Positions 8,338-16,787 of a stretch of 64,000 nt of DNA are shown here, piece after piece. Location: the NCBI RefSeq assembly GCF_015840335.1, contig NZ_CP060395.1, positions 2,641,277 to 2,705,276 on the forward strand, read 5' to 3'. How positions within the stretch are numbered: position 1 is the stretch's first letter; each line of letters begins with the position of its first letter. This DNA comes from Synechococcus sp. CBW1108 (GTDB lineage Bacteria; Cyanobacteriota; Cyanobacteriia; PCC-6307; Cyanobiaceae). Below the pieces are notes generated by a model. That model was not told the DNA's origin. It worked only from the letters and a program-made list of their open reading frames with translations, and did no database searches. The translations under genes and the position numbers were made by a program.

Positions 8338-10409
8338 CGGTAGGAGCCATCCCCCCAGGGGTCCTCATCTGGCCGCAGAGGACGGTCGCGGCCGATCGGT
8401 TCAGGCTCCCGGTAGCTGGGTTCCCTGTAATTGGGTTCCCCATAGCTGTTTTCCCGGTTGTAGCGGGGCGGCGCCATGGCCCAGGGGTCACTGCCTGGCC
8501 GGTTCCAGTCATCCCAGTCATCATCGGCAAACAGCTCATCCTTGAGCGAGCCCAGGGTGTTCTTGAGGCCCTGGAGGGGCCCCTGCTCGGCCTTGCGCTC
8601 ACTTAACAGGCGGCGATTGAGGCCAAACAGCGCCTCTTGGAGCTGGCTGACCGCCAGTTCCAGCTCCACCAGGTCATCGGCGGCGAGCAGGTCCTGCACG
8701 TCGCGCAGGGCCATCTCCACAGAGCGCTGCTGGCGCTCGGCGCCATAGGGGCCCAGCTCCAGGGAGGCATCGCGGAGCCGGCGCTCCGCCTGGGCCACCA
8801 GGGTCTGGGCCCGGTTGCGACGGTCAATCTCTGAACGCTTGCGCCGATCTTCCCCGGCCTTCAGCTCTGCCTCCTCGATCAGGGTTTTGATCTCCTCCTC
8901 GCTGAGATTGGATCCCCCCTGGATGCTCACGCTCTGTTGACGGCCCGTGGTTCGGTCAGTGGCCGAAACCTGCAGAAGGCCATTGGCGTCGATGTCGAAG
9001 GACACCTGCACCTGGGGGACCCCGCGGGGAGCAGGCGGAATACCGGAGAGGCGGAAGCGCCCGAGACTTTTATTGCCCTCGGCCATCTGTCGCTCGCCCT
9101 GCAGCACATGGATCTCCACAGAGCTCTGGTTTGACTCGGAGGTGCTGAACAGGTCGCTTTTGCGGACTGGGATCGGTGTATTGCGCGGGATCAAGACCTT
9201 CATCACCCCACCGATGGTCTCGAGACCAAGCGACAGGGGCGTGACGTCGTTAAGCATCAGGTCGCGCAGCTCACCGGTGAGGATGCCCGCCTGCACGGCA
9301 GCCCCAATCGCCACCACCTCATCGGGATTAACCGACTGGCATGGCTCCAGCGGGATGAGGGTACGCACCATTTCCTGCACCATCGGCATGCGACTGGAGC
9401 CACCCACCAAAACCACATCGTCGATGTCATCCGCTGCCAGGCCTGAATCCCTCAGGGCCCCCTGCACGGGGCGGAGCAGGCGGTCGAGCAGATCGGGACA
9501 AAGCCCCTCAAACACCCTGCGCTCGAGGGTGGTTTCAACGTGCAGGGGGCCATCCGGGCCGGTGGCGATGAAAGGAAGAGAAATCGGGGTACTGGGCATC
9601 CCGCTAAGTTCGATCTTGGCCTTTTCCGCCGCTTCGGTGAGCCGCTGCAGGGCCTGGCGGTCGCGGCGCAGATCGACTCCGTGCTCGCTTTGGAAGCCAT
9701 CTGCCAGCCAGTCGACGATGCGGCGATCCCAGTCATTACCACCCAGCTGGGTGTCGCCGCTGGTGGCCTTGACGTCGAAGACCCCCTGGGCAATCCGCAG
9801 CACCGAAACGTCAAAGGTGCCGCCCCCCAGGTCGAATACCAGCACCCGTTTGACGGTGCTGCGATCAAAGCCGTAGGCCAGGGCCGCAGCTGTGGGTTCG
9901 TTGAGGATTCGCTCCACACTGATCCCGGCCAGCCGCCCCGCATCGCGGGTGGCCTGACGCTGGGCGTCGTCGAAGTAGGCCGGCACGGTTATTACCGCAG
10001 CCTCGACCGGCTCGCCCAGGTAGGTGGCGGCATCATCCACAAGCTTGCGCAGGATGCTGGCCACCAGTTCTTCCGGGGCGTATTCACGCTGGGTAGCCGG
10101 GCAGACAATCCGCACGCTGCCCTGGTCGTTGGCCCGCACCGTGTAGGGCACCGTCAGGCTGCCCTCCTCCAATTCATCCCACTGGCGGCCCACGAACCGC
10201 TTGAGGTTGGCGAAGGTATTGCGGGGGTTGAGCACCAGCTGGCGCCGGGCCAACTGCCCCACCAAAAGCTCCTGATCGCGGCTGAACCCCACCACTGAAG
10301 GTGTCGTGCGGCCGCCTTCAGCGCTGGCTATCACCTGGGGACGGCCACCCTCGAGAACTGCCACCACCGAATTGGTGGTGCCCAAATCGATACCAACTAT
10401 GCGTGACAT
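8334..10409 (-). CDS. dnaK3: Hsp70 chaperone DnaK (DnaK3-like)
   Basis: An Hsp70 of 691 residues. The nucleotide-binding domain starts IGIDLGTTNS-like (VGIDLGTTNSVVAV), with FDLGGGTFDVSVL near residue 195 and VGGSSRMPMVQ near 335. The substrate-binding domain follows from about 385. The C terminus does not end in EEVD or an acidic DnaK tail; instead there is a Tyr/Arg/Glu/Pro-rich tail with NYREP/SYREP repeats. Such divergent tails and the immediate dnaJ neighbour are features of cyanobacterial DnaK3, which is linked with membranes and polysomes in other species. Assignment as DnaK3 rather than DnaK1 is by context. The start is ATG at 10409. Confidence 0.88.
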   Translation of the reverse strand: MSRIVGIDLGTTNSVVAVLEGGRPQVIASAEGGRTTPSVVGFSRDQELLVGQLARRQLVLNPRNTFANLKRFVGRQWDELEEGSLTVPYTVRANDQGSVRIVCPATQREYAPEELVASILRKLVDDAATYLGEPVEAAVITVPAYFDDAQRQATRDAGRLAGISVERILNEPTAAALAYGFDRSTVKRVLVFDLGGGTFDVSVLRIAQGVFDVKATSGDTQLGGNDWDRRIVDWLADGFQSEHGVDLRRDRQALQRLTEAAEKAKIELSGMPSTPISLPFIATGPDGPLHVETTLERRVFEGLCPDLLDRLLRPVQGALRDSGLAADDIDDVVLVGGSSRMPMVQEMVRTLIPLEPCQSVNPDEVVAIGAAVQAGILTGELRDLMLNDVTPLSLGLETIGGVMKVLIPRNTPIPVRKSDLFSTSESNQSSVEIHVLQGERQMAEGNKSLGRFRLSGIPPAPRGVPQVQVSFDIDANGLLQVSATDRTTGRQQSVSIQGGSNLSEEEIKTLIEEAELKAGEDRRKRSEIDRRNRAQTLVAQAERRLRDASLELGPYGAERQQRSVEMALRDVQDLLAADDLVELELAVSQLQEALFGLNRRLLSERKAEQGPLQGLKNTLGSLKDELFADDDWDDWNRPGSDPWAMAPPRYNRENSYGEPNYREPSYREPEPIGRDRPLRPDEDPWGDGSYR

Positions 10410-10513
10410 GAACGGGCGCCATGGGATTTGGGGAGCGATGAAGCCTGTCGACCCATGAAAACGGCTGGCGCGACCCCGCGCGATGGAACACCAAAACTAC
10501 CGGGCAACAAGAC

Positions 10514-10532
10514 GTTAATCACTGCTTAAACG
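10514..10532 (+). promoter_or_regulatory. Possible Pho box upstream of pstC
   Basis: Two 8-base half-sites, GTTAATCA (10514-10521) and CTTAAACG (10525-10532), are separated by 3 bases, giving the 11-base period of cyanobacterial Pho boxes (consensus CTTAACCT-like, bound by PhoB/SphR). A weak third half-site, GGCAACAA, sits at the right spacing upstream (10503-10510). The element is 76 bp before the pstC ATG, inside the 199-bp divergent region between dnaK3 and pstC. Nothing else in that region looks like a gene. The match is partial, so this is a candidate only. Confidence 0.4.
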
Positions 10533-10608
10533 CCCATGCGAGGGGCACTTCGTAGATTTTGGCTGGATCGACCGCCCCCGGACTGTCCGCTGCAAAGCCA
10601 CTTCCCCC

Positions 10609-11586
10609 ATGCTGACGGACCACAGAGCTACGGATCCCAGCCCATCCCAGCGGGATGTCTTCACCTTGAGGCGACGGCCACCAAGCGAAAGGCTCGTCGA
10701 CCTGGGCTTTCGGCAACTGACCCTGGTGCTCGCCTCCATGGTGGCCATTGTGCTGCTGGGCATTTTTCTGACGGTGTTTCAGGGGGCCCGCGAAGCGATT
10801 GCCGAGTTTGGTCTGAACTTCCTCACTACCTCCGGCTGGGATCCCGTCAACGAAGACTACGGAGCCTTCATCGCCATCTACGGCACCCTGGTGTCCTCGA
10901 TTCTTTCTTTGTTGATCGCCGTGCCCCTTGGGGTAGGTACGGCAATTTTCATCACCGAAGATCTGATGCCGACGGTCGTTAGAGATGCCATCGGCCTGAT
11001 GGTTGAACTGCTGGCTGCCATCCCTTCAGTAGTTCTAGGCCTGTGGGCAATATTTGTGATGGAGCCTGCGATCAGGCCAGCCCTCGGCCTCCTCCACAGC
11101 TTGCTGGGCTGGAGCCCATTTTTCAATACAATTCCCCAGGGACCTGGCATGGCTCCGGCAATTTTGATTCTGGTGGTGATGATTCTTCCAATTATCACTG
11201 CCATCTCTAGGGATGCGCTAAATCAAGTGCCGGTTGAATTGCGCCAAGGAGCTTACGGGGTAGGAACTACCCGCTGGGGAGCCATCTTCAGTGTCATTCT
11301 GCCTGCAGCTATTTCTGCAATCACTGGGGGTGTGATGCTCGCTTTAGGAAGGGCCATGGGTGAAACGATGGCTGTCACAATGATCATTGGCAATTCCCTA
11401 AACTTTGACCTCTCCCTGCTGGCACCCGGCAATACGATCGCTTCGATGTTAGCGAATCAATTTGGTGAAGCCGATGGTATCCAGGTATCGGCTCTGATGT
11501 ATGCGGCTTTGATATTGATGGTGCTTACCTTCTTGGTGAATATGGCTGCCCAGTTAATTGTGAAGCGGCTGAGCCTTCGCTACTGA
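10609..11586 (+). CDS. pstC: Phosphate ABC transporter permease PstC
   Basis: One of two inner-membrane permeases of the high-affinity phosphate importer. The 325-residue protein has a hydrophilic N terminus of about 40 residues, six probable membrane segments, and the permease loop QGAYGVGTTRWGAIFSVILP near residue 215 that contacts PstB. The segment GRAMGETMAVTMIIGN is typical of PstC. pstA follows after 12 bp and pstB after that. No pstS or phoU is in the window. The DNA is clearly less GC-rich than its neighbours. Confidence 0.96.
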   Translation: MLTDHRATDPSPSQRDVFTLRRRPPSERLVDLGFRQLTLVLASMVAIVLLGIFLTVFQGAREAIAEFGLNFLTTSGWDPVNEDYGAFIAIYGTLVSSILSLLIAVPLGVGTAIFITEDLMPTVVRDAIGLMVELLAAIPSVVLGLWAIFVMEPAIRPALGLLHSLLGWSPFFNTIPQGPGMAPAILILVVMILPIITAISRDALNQVPVELRQGAYGVGTTRWGAIFSVILPAAISAITGGVMLALGRAMGETMAVTMIIGNSLNFDLSLLAPGNTIASMLANQFGEADGIQVSALMYAALILMVLTFLVNMAAQLIVKRLSLRY

Positions 11587-11598
11587 GATAACCCACCA

Positions 11599-12525
11599 AT
11601 GGCTACCCAAATGACAAATCCATCCCCTATCGGCTACTCGAACAGCTCGTTGTTCGATCGCAGGCCTCTTCATTTTGATCCAAACCTGAAGCGCAATCGG
11701 CTCAACCAGCTCTTCACCACGGTTGCGGGCCTGTTTGCCTCAATCGCGATTTTGCCCCTCTTCCTGGTGCTGATCTATGTGCTGGTTCAGGGAGGCAAGT
11801 TGATCTCTCTGACCATGTTCACCGAACTACCCCCGCCCCCTGGCCTCGAGGGTGGTGGAATCGGCAATGCCGTTCTCGGCACGATCCTAGTTACGGCGAT
11901 TGCGGCCCTGATTGCAATTCCTGTGGGAGTTGGGGGAGGGATATATCTAAGTGAATATTCCAGTCGGGGCTGGTTTGCCCAATTTGTTGGCTTTGGCAAT
12001 GACGTGCTGGCAGGTGTTCCCTCGATCATCAGTGGCGTCTTCGTTTACGGAATCGTTGTTTCCACTCGCTTCTTCTTTGATCAGAGCTTTAGCGCCATGG
12101 CTGGGGGTATTGCACTTTCAGTGCTGATGCTACCCACGGTTATCAAAACCACAGACGAAGGTCTTAAATTAGTACCCCAAGAGTTACGTATGGGCGCCTA
12201 CGGAGTTGGTGCCTCCAGGTTTGTCACTATCACCCGGGTAACGCTCCCTTCTGCATTCACTCCTATTGCCACCGGCGTGGTTCTGGCAATTGCCAGGGCA
12301 GCCGGTGAAACGGCCCCTCTGATCTTCACAGCCCTTTTCTCTCCCTTCTGGCCCGAGGGTGTTTTCAACCCAATTGCCACCATGTCTGTTTTGATCTTCA
12401 ATTTCGCGATCATGCCTTACGAAGCTCAGAACGAACTTGCATGGGCTGCCTCTTTTGTTCTCGTCATGATGATTCTTGCGGCAAATATTTTGGCCCGCTG
12501 GATCAGCCGTTTTGCCAAGGTCTGA
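11599..12525 (+). CDS. pstA: Phosphate ABC transporter permease PstA
   Basis: The second phosphate permease, 308 residues, pairing with PstC in the membrane. After a polar N terminus there are six probable transmembrane segments. The motifs GGIYLSEYS, the loop [23 protein letters not shown], and [20 protein letters not shown] are diagnostic for PstA. The start is ATG at 11599, 12 bp after pstC, so the genes form an operon. It shares the reduced GC of the pst block. Confidence 0.96.
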   Translation: MATQMTNPSPIGYSNSSLFDRRPLHFDPNLKRNRLNQLFTTVAGLFASIAILPLFLVLIYVLVQGGKLISLTMFTELPPPPGLEGGGIGNAVLGTILVTAIAALIAIPVGVGGGIYLSEYSSRGWFAQFVGFGNDVLAGVPSIISGVFVYGIVVSTRFFFDQSFSAMAGGIALSVLMLPTVIKTTDEGLKLVPQELRMGAYGVGASRFVTITRVTLPSAFTPIATGVVLAIARAAGETAPLIFTALFSPFWPEGVFNPIATMSVLIFNFAIMPYEAQNELAWAASFVLVMMILAANILARWISRFAKV

Positions 12526-12562
12526 ACCCCGGCTCTCACCCCAAACCTATCCCCTTAGAACC

Positions 12563-13387
12563 ATGACAAGCAGCTACGCAAAACCAACCAGTGTTGATGC
12601 AAGCAAAATGGATGTCTGCATGTCACTGCAGAACGTCACCATCTCCTACGGGAAATTTGAGGCGGTGAAAAATGTCTATATGGATTTACCGAAAGGCAAG
12701 GTAACAGCCTTTATTGGCCCGTCCGGTTGTGGCAAGTCCACGGTGCTGCGGGCTCTCAACCGCATGAACGACTTGATCCCGGGTTGCAAACTGAAGGGTC
12801 GGGTTGTGTTTGACAACAACGACCTCTACGACCCCCGCGTCGATCCGGTAGAGGTTCGCAGGCGAATCGGCATGGTTTTCCAGAAACCCAATCCCTTTCC
12901 TAAAACCATCTACGAAAATATTGCCTTCGGCGCCCGTATCAATGGCTTCAAAGGCGATATGGATGAGCTGGTGGAGCGCTCACTCCGCAAGGCTGCGGTA
13001 TGGGATGAGTGCAAGGACAAATTGCGAGAGAGTGGCCTGGCCCTCTCCGGCGGTCAGCAGCAGCGCCTCTGCATCGCCAGGGCCATCGCCACGGAGCCTG
13101 AAGTCATCCTGATGGATGAACCTTGCTCAGCCCTTGATCCGATCTCTACCTTGAAGATCGAGGAAACGATGCACCAACTCAAGCGTAGCTATACGATCAT
13201 TATCGTGACCCACAACATGCAGCAAGCCGTTCGGGTCGCCGATCAAACGGCTTTCTTTAACGCCGAAGCGGTGGAGGGGGGCAGTGGCAAGGTGGGCTAC
13301 CTGGTTGAGTTCAATGACACTGAACGAATATTTAACGCCCCCGGCCAGCAGGCCACCCAGGATTACGTAAGCGGCCGCTTTGGCTAA
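12563..13387 (+). CDS. pstB: Phosphate ABC transporter ATP-binding protein PstB
   Basis: The ATPase that powers PstCA phosphate import. The 274-residue protein has Walker [10 protein letters not shown] near residue 53, the Q-loop in [14 protein letters not shown], the signature LSGGQQQR, Walker [14 protein letters not shown], and the switch His in VTHNMQQA. The start is ATG at 12563 ([10 protein letters not shown]); no strong Shine-Dalgarno sequence is visible, and translation is probably coupled to pstA 37 bp upstream. The operon ends here, with a hairpin about 65 bp downstream. Confidence 0.97.
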   Translation: MTSSYAKPTSVDASKMDVCMSLQNVTISYGKFEAVKNVYMDLPKGKVTAFIGPSGCGKSTVLRALNRMNDLIPGCKLKGRVVFDNNDLYDPRVDPVEVRRRIGMVFQKPNPFPKTIYENIAFGARINGFKGDMDELVERSLRKAAVWDECKDKLRESGLALSGGQQQRLCIARAIATEPEVILMDEPCSALDPISTLKIEETMHQLKRSYTIIIVTHNMQQAVRVADQTAFFNAEAVEGGSGKVGYLVEFNDTERIFNAPGQQATQDYVSGRFG

Positions 13388-13452
13388 TTGCCCATGTGAT
13401 CTGCCTGCGCAAGCCAGCGTGCCTGCGGAAAGGTTGCCCAAAACTTTATGGG

Positions 13453-13482
13453 AAAAAGCCGGCTCTAAGGCCGGCTTGTTTA
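13453..13482. terminator. Rho-independent terminator between pstB and tRNA-Ser
   Basis: An 8-bp perfect stem, AAGCCGGC (13456-13463) with GCCGGCTT (13470-13477), closes a 6-base loop. On the minus strand it is followed by a run of T residues (the A run at 13453-13457 on the plus strand), right after the tRNA-Ser 3' end, so it should terminate the tRNA. On the plus strand it is followed by TTGTTTA and could also end the pst transcript. Confidence 0.75.
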
Positions 13483-13484
13483 TA

Positions 13485-13571
13485 CGGAGAGGGAGGGATT
13501 CGAACCCTCGATAGAGTTGCCCCTATACAGCATTTCCAGTGCTGCGCCTTCGACCACTCGGCCACCTCTCC
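13485..13571 (-). tRNA. tRNA-Ser (anticodon GGA)
   Basis: The minus strand reads GGAGAGGTGGCCGAGTGG and continues to a 3' end CCTCTCC plus discriminator G. The 7-bp acceptor stem, the D arm (GCCGAGTGGTC), the anticodon loop CTGGAAA with anticodon GGA, a long variable arm (TATAGGGGCAACTCTATC) and the T arm GAGGGTTCGAATCCCTC are all visible. The long variable arm and 87-base length are as expected for a class II serine tRNA reading UCC/UCU. CCA is not encoded. Confidence 0.96.
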
Positions 13572-13609
13572 AGGGGCAAAATGGGGCAACCAGATGGCAA
13601 TATAGCAGC

Positions 13610-13990
13610 ATGACTAGCAGCCCCAGCGTCAGCCATCCAATAATCGTTCACTGGCGCCAGAGCGGTCGCTCGATTCGCCATGAGGTGGTCGAGGGCGACT
13701 ACATCCTTGCCAGTTTCGAGCGCCAGGGTGATCCCCTGCCTTTCAGCTGTCGCAATGGCTGCTGCACGGCCTGTGCCGTGCGAGTGCTCCACGGTGAAAT
13801 TGACCAGCGGGAAGCCCTTGGCCTCTCCCCCGACCTGCGTAGACGCGGTTACGGCTTGCTCTGCGTGGCCCGCGCCACCGGACCACTGGAGGTGGAAACC
13901 CAGGACGAGGATGAGGTTTACGAACTCCAATTCGGTCGCCATTTCGGCCGTGGCACGGTGCGTGCGGCCCTGCCGTTGGAGGAGGAATGA
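13610..13990 (+). CDS. 2Fe-2S plant-type ferredoxin domain protein
   Basis: A 126-residue ferredoxin-fold protein likely to carry electrons. The [2Fe-2S] ligands are seen in SCRNGCCTACAVRVL (C-x4-C-x2-C) and the distant Cys in GYGLLCVARATG. The N terminus is about 10-15 residues longer than photosynthetic PetF, and the C terminus (GRHFGRGTVRAALPLEEE) is also extended, so it is one of the divergent cyanobacterial ferredoxins. A second, classical ferredoxin gene lies at 34.1-34.3 kb. The start is ATG at 13610; the downstream phosphatase gene overlaps by 4 bp. Confidence 0.9.
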   Translation: MTSSPSVSHPIIVHWRQSGRSIRHEVVEGDYILASFERQGDPLPFSCRNGCCTACAVRVLHGEIDQREALGLSPDLRRRGYGLLCVARATGPLEVETQDEDEVYELQFGRHFGRGTVRAALPLEEE

Positions 13991-14898
13991 GCGCCTGTCC
14001 CAATAGTGTCAGCGAGCAGACCTGGCGGGATTCGGGGCTGGCGGCGTGGGAAATCGAGCGCTTTGCGGAGCTGGCCCGCCAGGCGGCGACGGCCGGGTCT
14101 CGCCAGTTACTGCACCACTTCGGCCGGCTGGAGCGCATCCAGGAAAAGGGTTCCGCAGGCAACCTGGTCACCGAGGCCGATTTCGCCGCAGAAAAGGCCG
14201 TGCTGGCCGTGCTGGCTGAGGCCACACCCGAGCTTGGCGTTCTGGCTGAGGAAAGTGGTCGTCGCCTCGGCCAGGGTTCACCCCTCGAATGGTGCGTTGA
14301 TCCCCTCGACGGCACTACCAACTACGCCCATCGGTATCCATTTTTTGGCACCTCGGTCGGTCTGACCTGGAACGGTCGCCCCCTGCTGGGAGCCCTGGCG
14401 GCGCCTGCCCTCCAGCAGTTTTATTGGGCGGCACCAGGATTGGGGGCCTGGAATAACGACAGTCCGATTCGGGTCAGCGATTGTCAGGACCTGGCCAGCT
14501 CCCTTTTGGTCACGGGCTTTGCCTACGACCGCATCACCCGCCTGGATAACAACTATGCCGAGTTCGCCTGGTTCACCCACCGAACCAGGGGCGTCAGGCG
14601 GGCGGGAGCTGCTGCGGTGGATCTGGCTTTTGTGGCCGACGGCCGTGTAGACGGCTACTGGGAAAGGGGCCTCTCCCCATGGGACTTGGCGGCGGGTATC
14701 CCCCTGGTGGAGCAGGCCGGCGGGGTTGTTTGCTCCTATGACGGCAGCCCGGTGGATCTGGCCAGCGGTCGCCTGATCGCCTGTACCCCGGCTCTCCGCC
14801 AGGCTCTAGTGGCTGGCCTGGCCGCCTGCCGCCCCCTCAGGGGTGCCAGCTATGGCGCTCCTGAACTGGATGGGGGTTGCCAGATGGCAACTCCATAG
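13987..14898 (+). CDS. Inositol monophosphatase family protein
   Basis: A 303-residue Mg-dependent sugar-phosphatase-type enzyme. The metal-binding motifs are clear: NLVTEADFAAE, then AEES around residue 80, WCVDPLDGTTNYAHRYPFF near residue 97, and the late motif LSPWDLAAGIPLVEQAGG. The family hydrolyses inositol phosphates, but some cyanobacterial members act on other sugar or histidinol phosphates, and this one lies just before hisZ, so a histidinol-phosphatase role is a possibility only. The ATG overlaps the ferredoxin stop (ATGA). Cytosolic. Confidence 0.9.
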   Translation: MSACPNSVSEQTWRDSGLAAWEIERFAELARQAATAGSRQLLHHFGRLERIQEKGSAGNLVTEADFAAEKAVLAVLAEATPELGVLAEESGRRLGQGSPLEWCVDPLDGTTNYAHRYPFFGTSVGLTWNGRPLLGALAAPALQQFYWAAPGLGAWNNDSPIRVSDCQDLASSLLVTGFAYDRITRLDNNYAEFAWFTHRTRGVRRAGAAAVDLAFVADGRVDGYWERGLSPWDLAAGIPLVEQAGGVVCSYDGSPVDLASGRLIACTPALRQALVAGLAACRPLRGASYGAPELDGGCQMATP

Positions 14899-14929
14899 GA
14901 TCGACGTTTCTTTTTGCCTCCGGCGTGCC

Positions 14930-16114
14930 ATGGCTCTGCAACCCGCCGCTGGCGCCCGGGATCTGAACCCCAGGGAGGTGGAGAGCAACCGCTGGCTCTG
15001 CGAGCAGCTGGCCCAGGTTTACCGCCTCTGGGGTTACGCGGAAGTGGCTCCCCCCGCCGTGGAACGGCTGGAGACTTTGGCCGCCGGCGGTGGCATCAAC
15101 CAGCTGGACCTGGTGCGACTGGCCGCAGCCGAACCCCTGGGGCTGCGGCCGGAGATGACTGCCTCAATTGCCAGGGCTGCCTGCACCCGCCTGGCCGCTC
15201 GGCCGCGACCGCTGCGGCTGTGGAGCAGCGGGGTGGTCTTCCGTTGTGCCAGCGGTGATGGGGGCCAGCATCGGCTTGAGGAGAGGTTGCAGAGTGGTGT
15301 CGAGCTGCTGGGGGCCGCAGGTCCGGAGTCCAGCGCAGGCGATGTCGAACTGCTTGCCCTGTTGCTGGCCTGCCTACAGCAACTCAAGATTGCCGCAGCC
15401 CAACGCCCCCGCCTGCTCCTCGGCCACCATGGCCTGCTTTCGGCCCTGCTTGACCAGGTGCCCGACAGGCAGCGCACAGCTACCCGCAAAGCCCTCACCA
15501 GCTTTGACCCCGTGGCCCTGGGCAGGCTGCAGTTGCCTGGCTACCAGGGCCAGGCGCTTCAACAATTGATGCGGTTACGGGGCGAGCCTGAACAGGTGCT
15601 CTACCAACTGGAGCAGCAGTTGGGCCCCTCGCCAGTCTTGAACGCACTGGCCGCCACCATCAAGGTGATCGCCCCGTTGGCTCGGCTCCACGGTATCGCT
15701 CTGCAGCTGGATCCCAGTTTTCAGCCCCACTACGACCTCTATGACGGCCTGGTGCTCCAGCTTGTCTGTCATGGTGCCGATGCTCCGGTAGCCATCGCCA
15801 GTGGCGGGCGCTACGACGCCCTGGTGGGGCGCTTCGGGGGCGAGCCTGGCGGCATGGGCTTCAGTTTTGAGGTTGGGGCCATCCGGGAGTTGTTGGGCAC
15901 TGAAGTCACCGCCCCGCAGCCGCCCGACACAACCCTTGTGAGCTTCCAGGAGCCCTCCCAGCTCGAGGCTGCCCTGGCTGCATTGCAGGAGTTCCATCAG
16001 CGGGGCGAACGGGCCGAGCTTCTGCACCAGCCCTGTGCCACCAGGAGCGGCGCTGAGGCCGTTGCGATCCAACGGGGCTGCACAGCTACCCGCTGGTTGG
16101 GGCCCACTCCCTAG
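14930..16114 (+). CDS. hisZ: ATP phosphoribosyltransferase regulatory subunit HisZ
   Basis: HisZ is a class II aminoacyl-tRNA-synthetase-like protein that pairs with short-form HisG to start histidine synthesis. The 394-residue product shows the HisRS-like motif 1 region (VYRLWGYAEVAPPAVE), motif 2-like LRPEMTASIAR followed by LWSSGVVFRCA, and motif 3-like IASGGRYDALVGRFGG. It lacks the tRNA-anticodon-binding domain of true HisRS. The start chosen is ATG at 14930 (MALQPAAGARD); the frame continues upstream but without family similarity. It lies 31 bp after the phosphatase gene. Confidence 0.93.
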   Translation: MALQPAAGARDLNPREVESNRWLCEQLAQVYRLWGYAEVAPPAVERLETLAAGGGINQLDLVRLAAAEPLGLRPEMTASIARAACTRLAARPRPLRLWSSGVVFRCASGDGGQHRLEERLQSGVELLGAAGPESSAGDVELLALLLACLQQLKIAAAQRPRLLLGHHGLLSALLDQVPDRQRTATRKALTSFDPVALGRLQLPGYQGQALQQLMRLRGEPEQVLYQLEQQLGPSPVLNALAATIKVIAPLARLHGIALQLDPSFQPHYDLYDGLVLQLVCHGADAPVAIASGGRYDALVGRFGGEPGGMGFSFEVGAIRELLGTEVTAPQPPDTTLVSFQEPSQLEAALAALQEFHQRGERAELLHQPCATRSGAEAVAIQRGCTATRWLGPTP

Positions 16115-16143
16115 GATTCGACCTGCTCGACTTGCTGGTCTAC

Positions 16144-16368
16144 ATGGCCCACACGATCGTCACGGCCGTATGCGAGGGGGTAGCGGACTGCGTGGATGCC
16201 TGCCCGGTGGCCTGTATCCATCCCGGCAAGGGCGCCAACATCAAGGGCACCCCCTATTACTGGATTGATTTCGACACCTGCATTGACTGCGGCATCTGCC
16301 TGCAGGTGTGCCCGGTGGCAGGGGCAATTCTGGCCGAGGAAAAACCCGAACTGCAACAGGGCGGGTGA
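16144..16368 (+). CDS. Bacterial-type 4Fe-4S ferredoxin (FdxA-like)
   Basis: A 74-residue low-molecular-mass ferredoxin with two cluster motifs. The first is C-x5-C-x3-C-x3-C (CEGVADCVDACPVAC) and the second C-x2-C-x2-C-x3-C (CIDCGICLQVCPVAG). The spacing of the first resembles 7Fe [3Fe-4S]/[4Fe-4S] ferredoxins. It is a soluble electron carrier with unknown partners. The start is ATG at 16144 (MAHTIVTAVCEG). The following DCC-family gene starts at a GTG that overlaps its stop. Confidence 0.92.
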   Translation: MAHTIVTAVCEGVADCVDACPVACIHPGKGANIKGTPYYWIDFDTCIDCGICLQVCPVAGAILAEEKPELQQGG

Positions 16369-16787
16369 AGGTCGCCAATCCCCAAGCTAAAGCGGTGCTG
16401 GTTTTCGATGGAGGCTGCCCCTTCTGCCGCCATTTCGCCGAGCTCAGTGAGCTGCGCAGTGGAATTGCAGGACTGGAAATTCGTGATGGCCGCGCCGATG
16501 CGGAGCTGCGCCGGCAGCTGCAGCAGGGCGGCCTGCACCTGAGGGATGGGGCTTTTCTGATCGTCGGTGACCAGCAGCTCCACGGTGCGGCAGCGATCCA
16601 GTGGCTCTGTGCCCGCATGGCCCCGAGCGCCAGCCTGCTGCAGCTGCTCGCCCCCCTACTGGCTAGCCCGGCGCGAGCGCGGCGGCTCTATCCCCTGCTG
16701 CTGCTGGCCCGTCGCGTCGCCCTGGGGCTGGGGGGCCTACCGGCGGATCCAGACCAGCTGGTCCCCCGGCCCGGCGCAGGCGCCTGA
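16365..16787 (+). CDS. DCC-family (DUF393) thiol-disulfide oxidoreductase-like protein
   Basis: A 140-residue protein with the DCC motif: VFDGGCPFCRHFAEL near residues 13-27, where the CxxC is the probable redox site. The fold is thioredoxin-like. The partner is unknown, though coupling to the upstream ferredoxin (GTGA overlap at 16365-16368) suggests joint expression. The C-terminal half (LLASPARARRLYPLLLLARR) is hydrophobic. Its TGA stop is immediately followed by the TCA that is the stop of the convergent DUF3598 gene. Confidence 0.85.
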   Translation: MKVANPQAKAVLVFDGGCPFCRHFAELSELRSGIAGLEIRDGRADAELRRQLQQGGLHLRDGAFLIVGDQQLHGAAAIQWLCARMAPSASLLQLLAPLLASPARARRLYPLLLLARRVALGLGGLPADPDQLVPRPGAGA

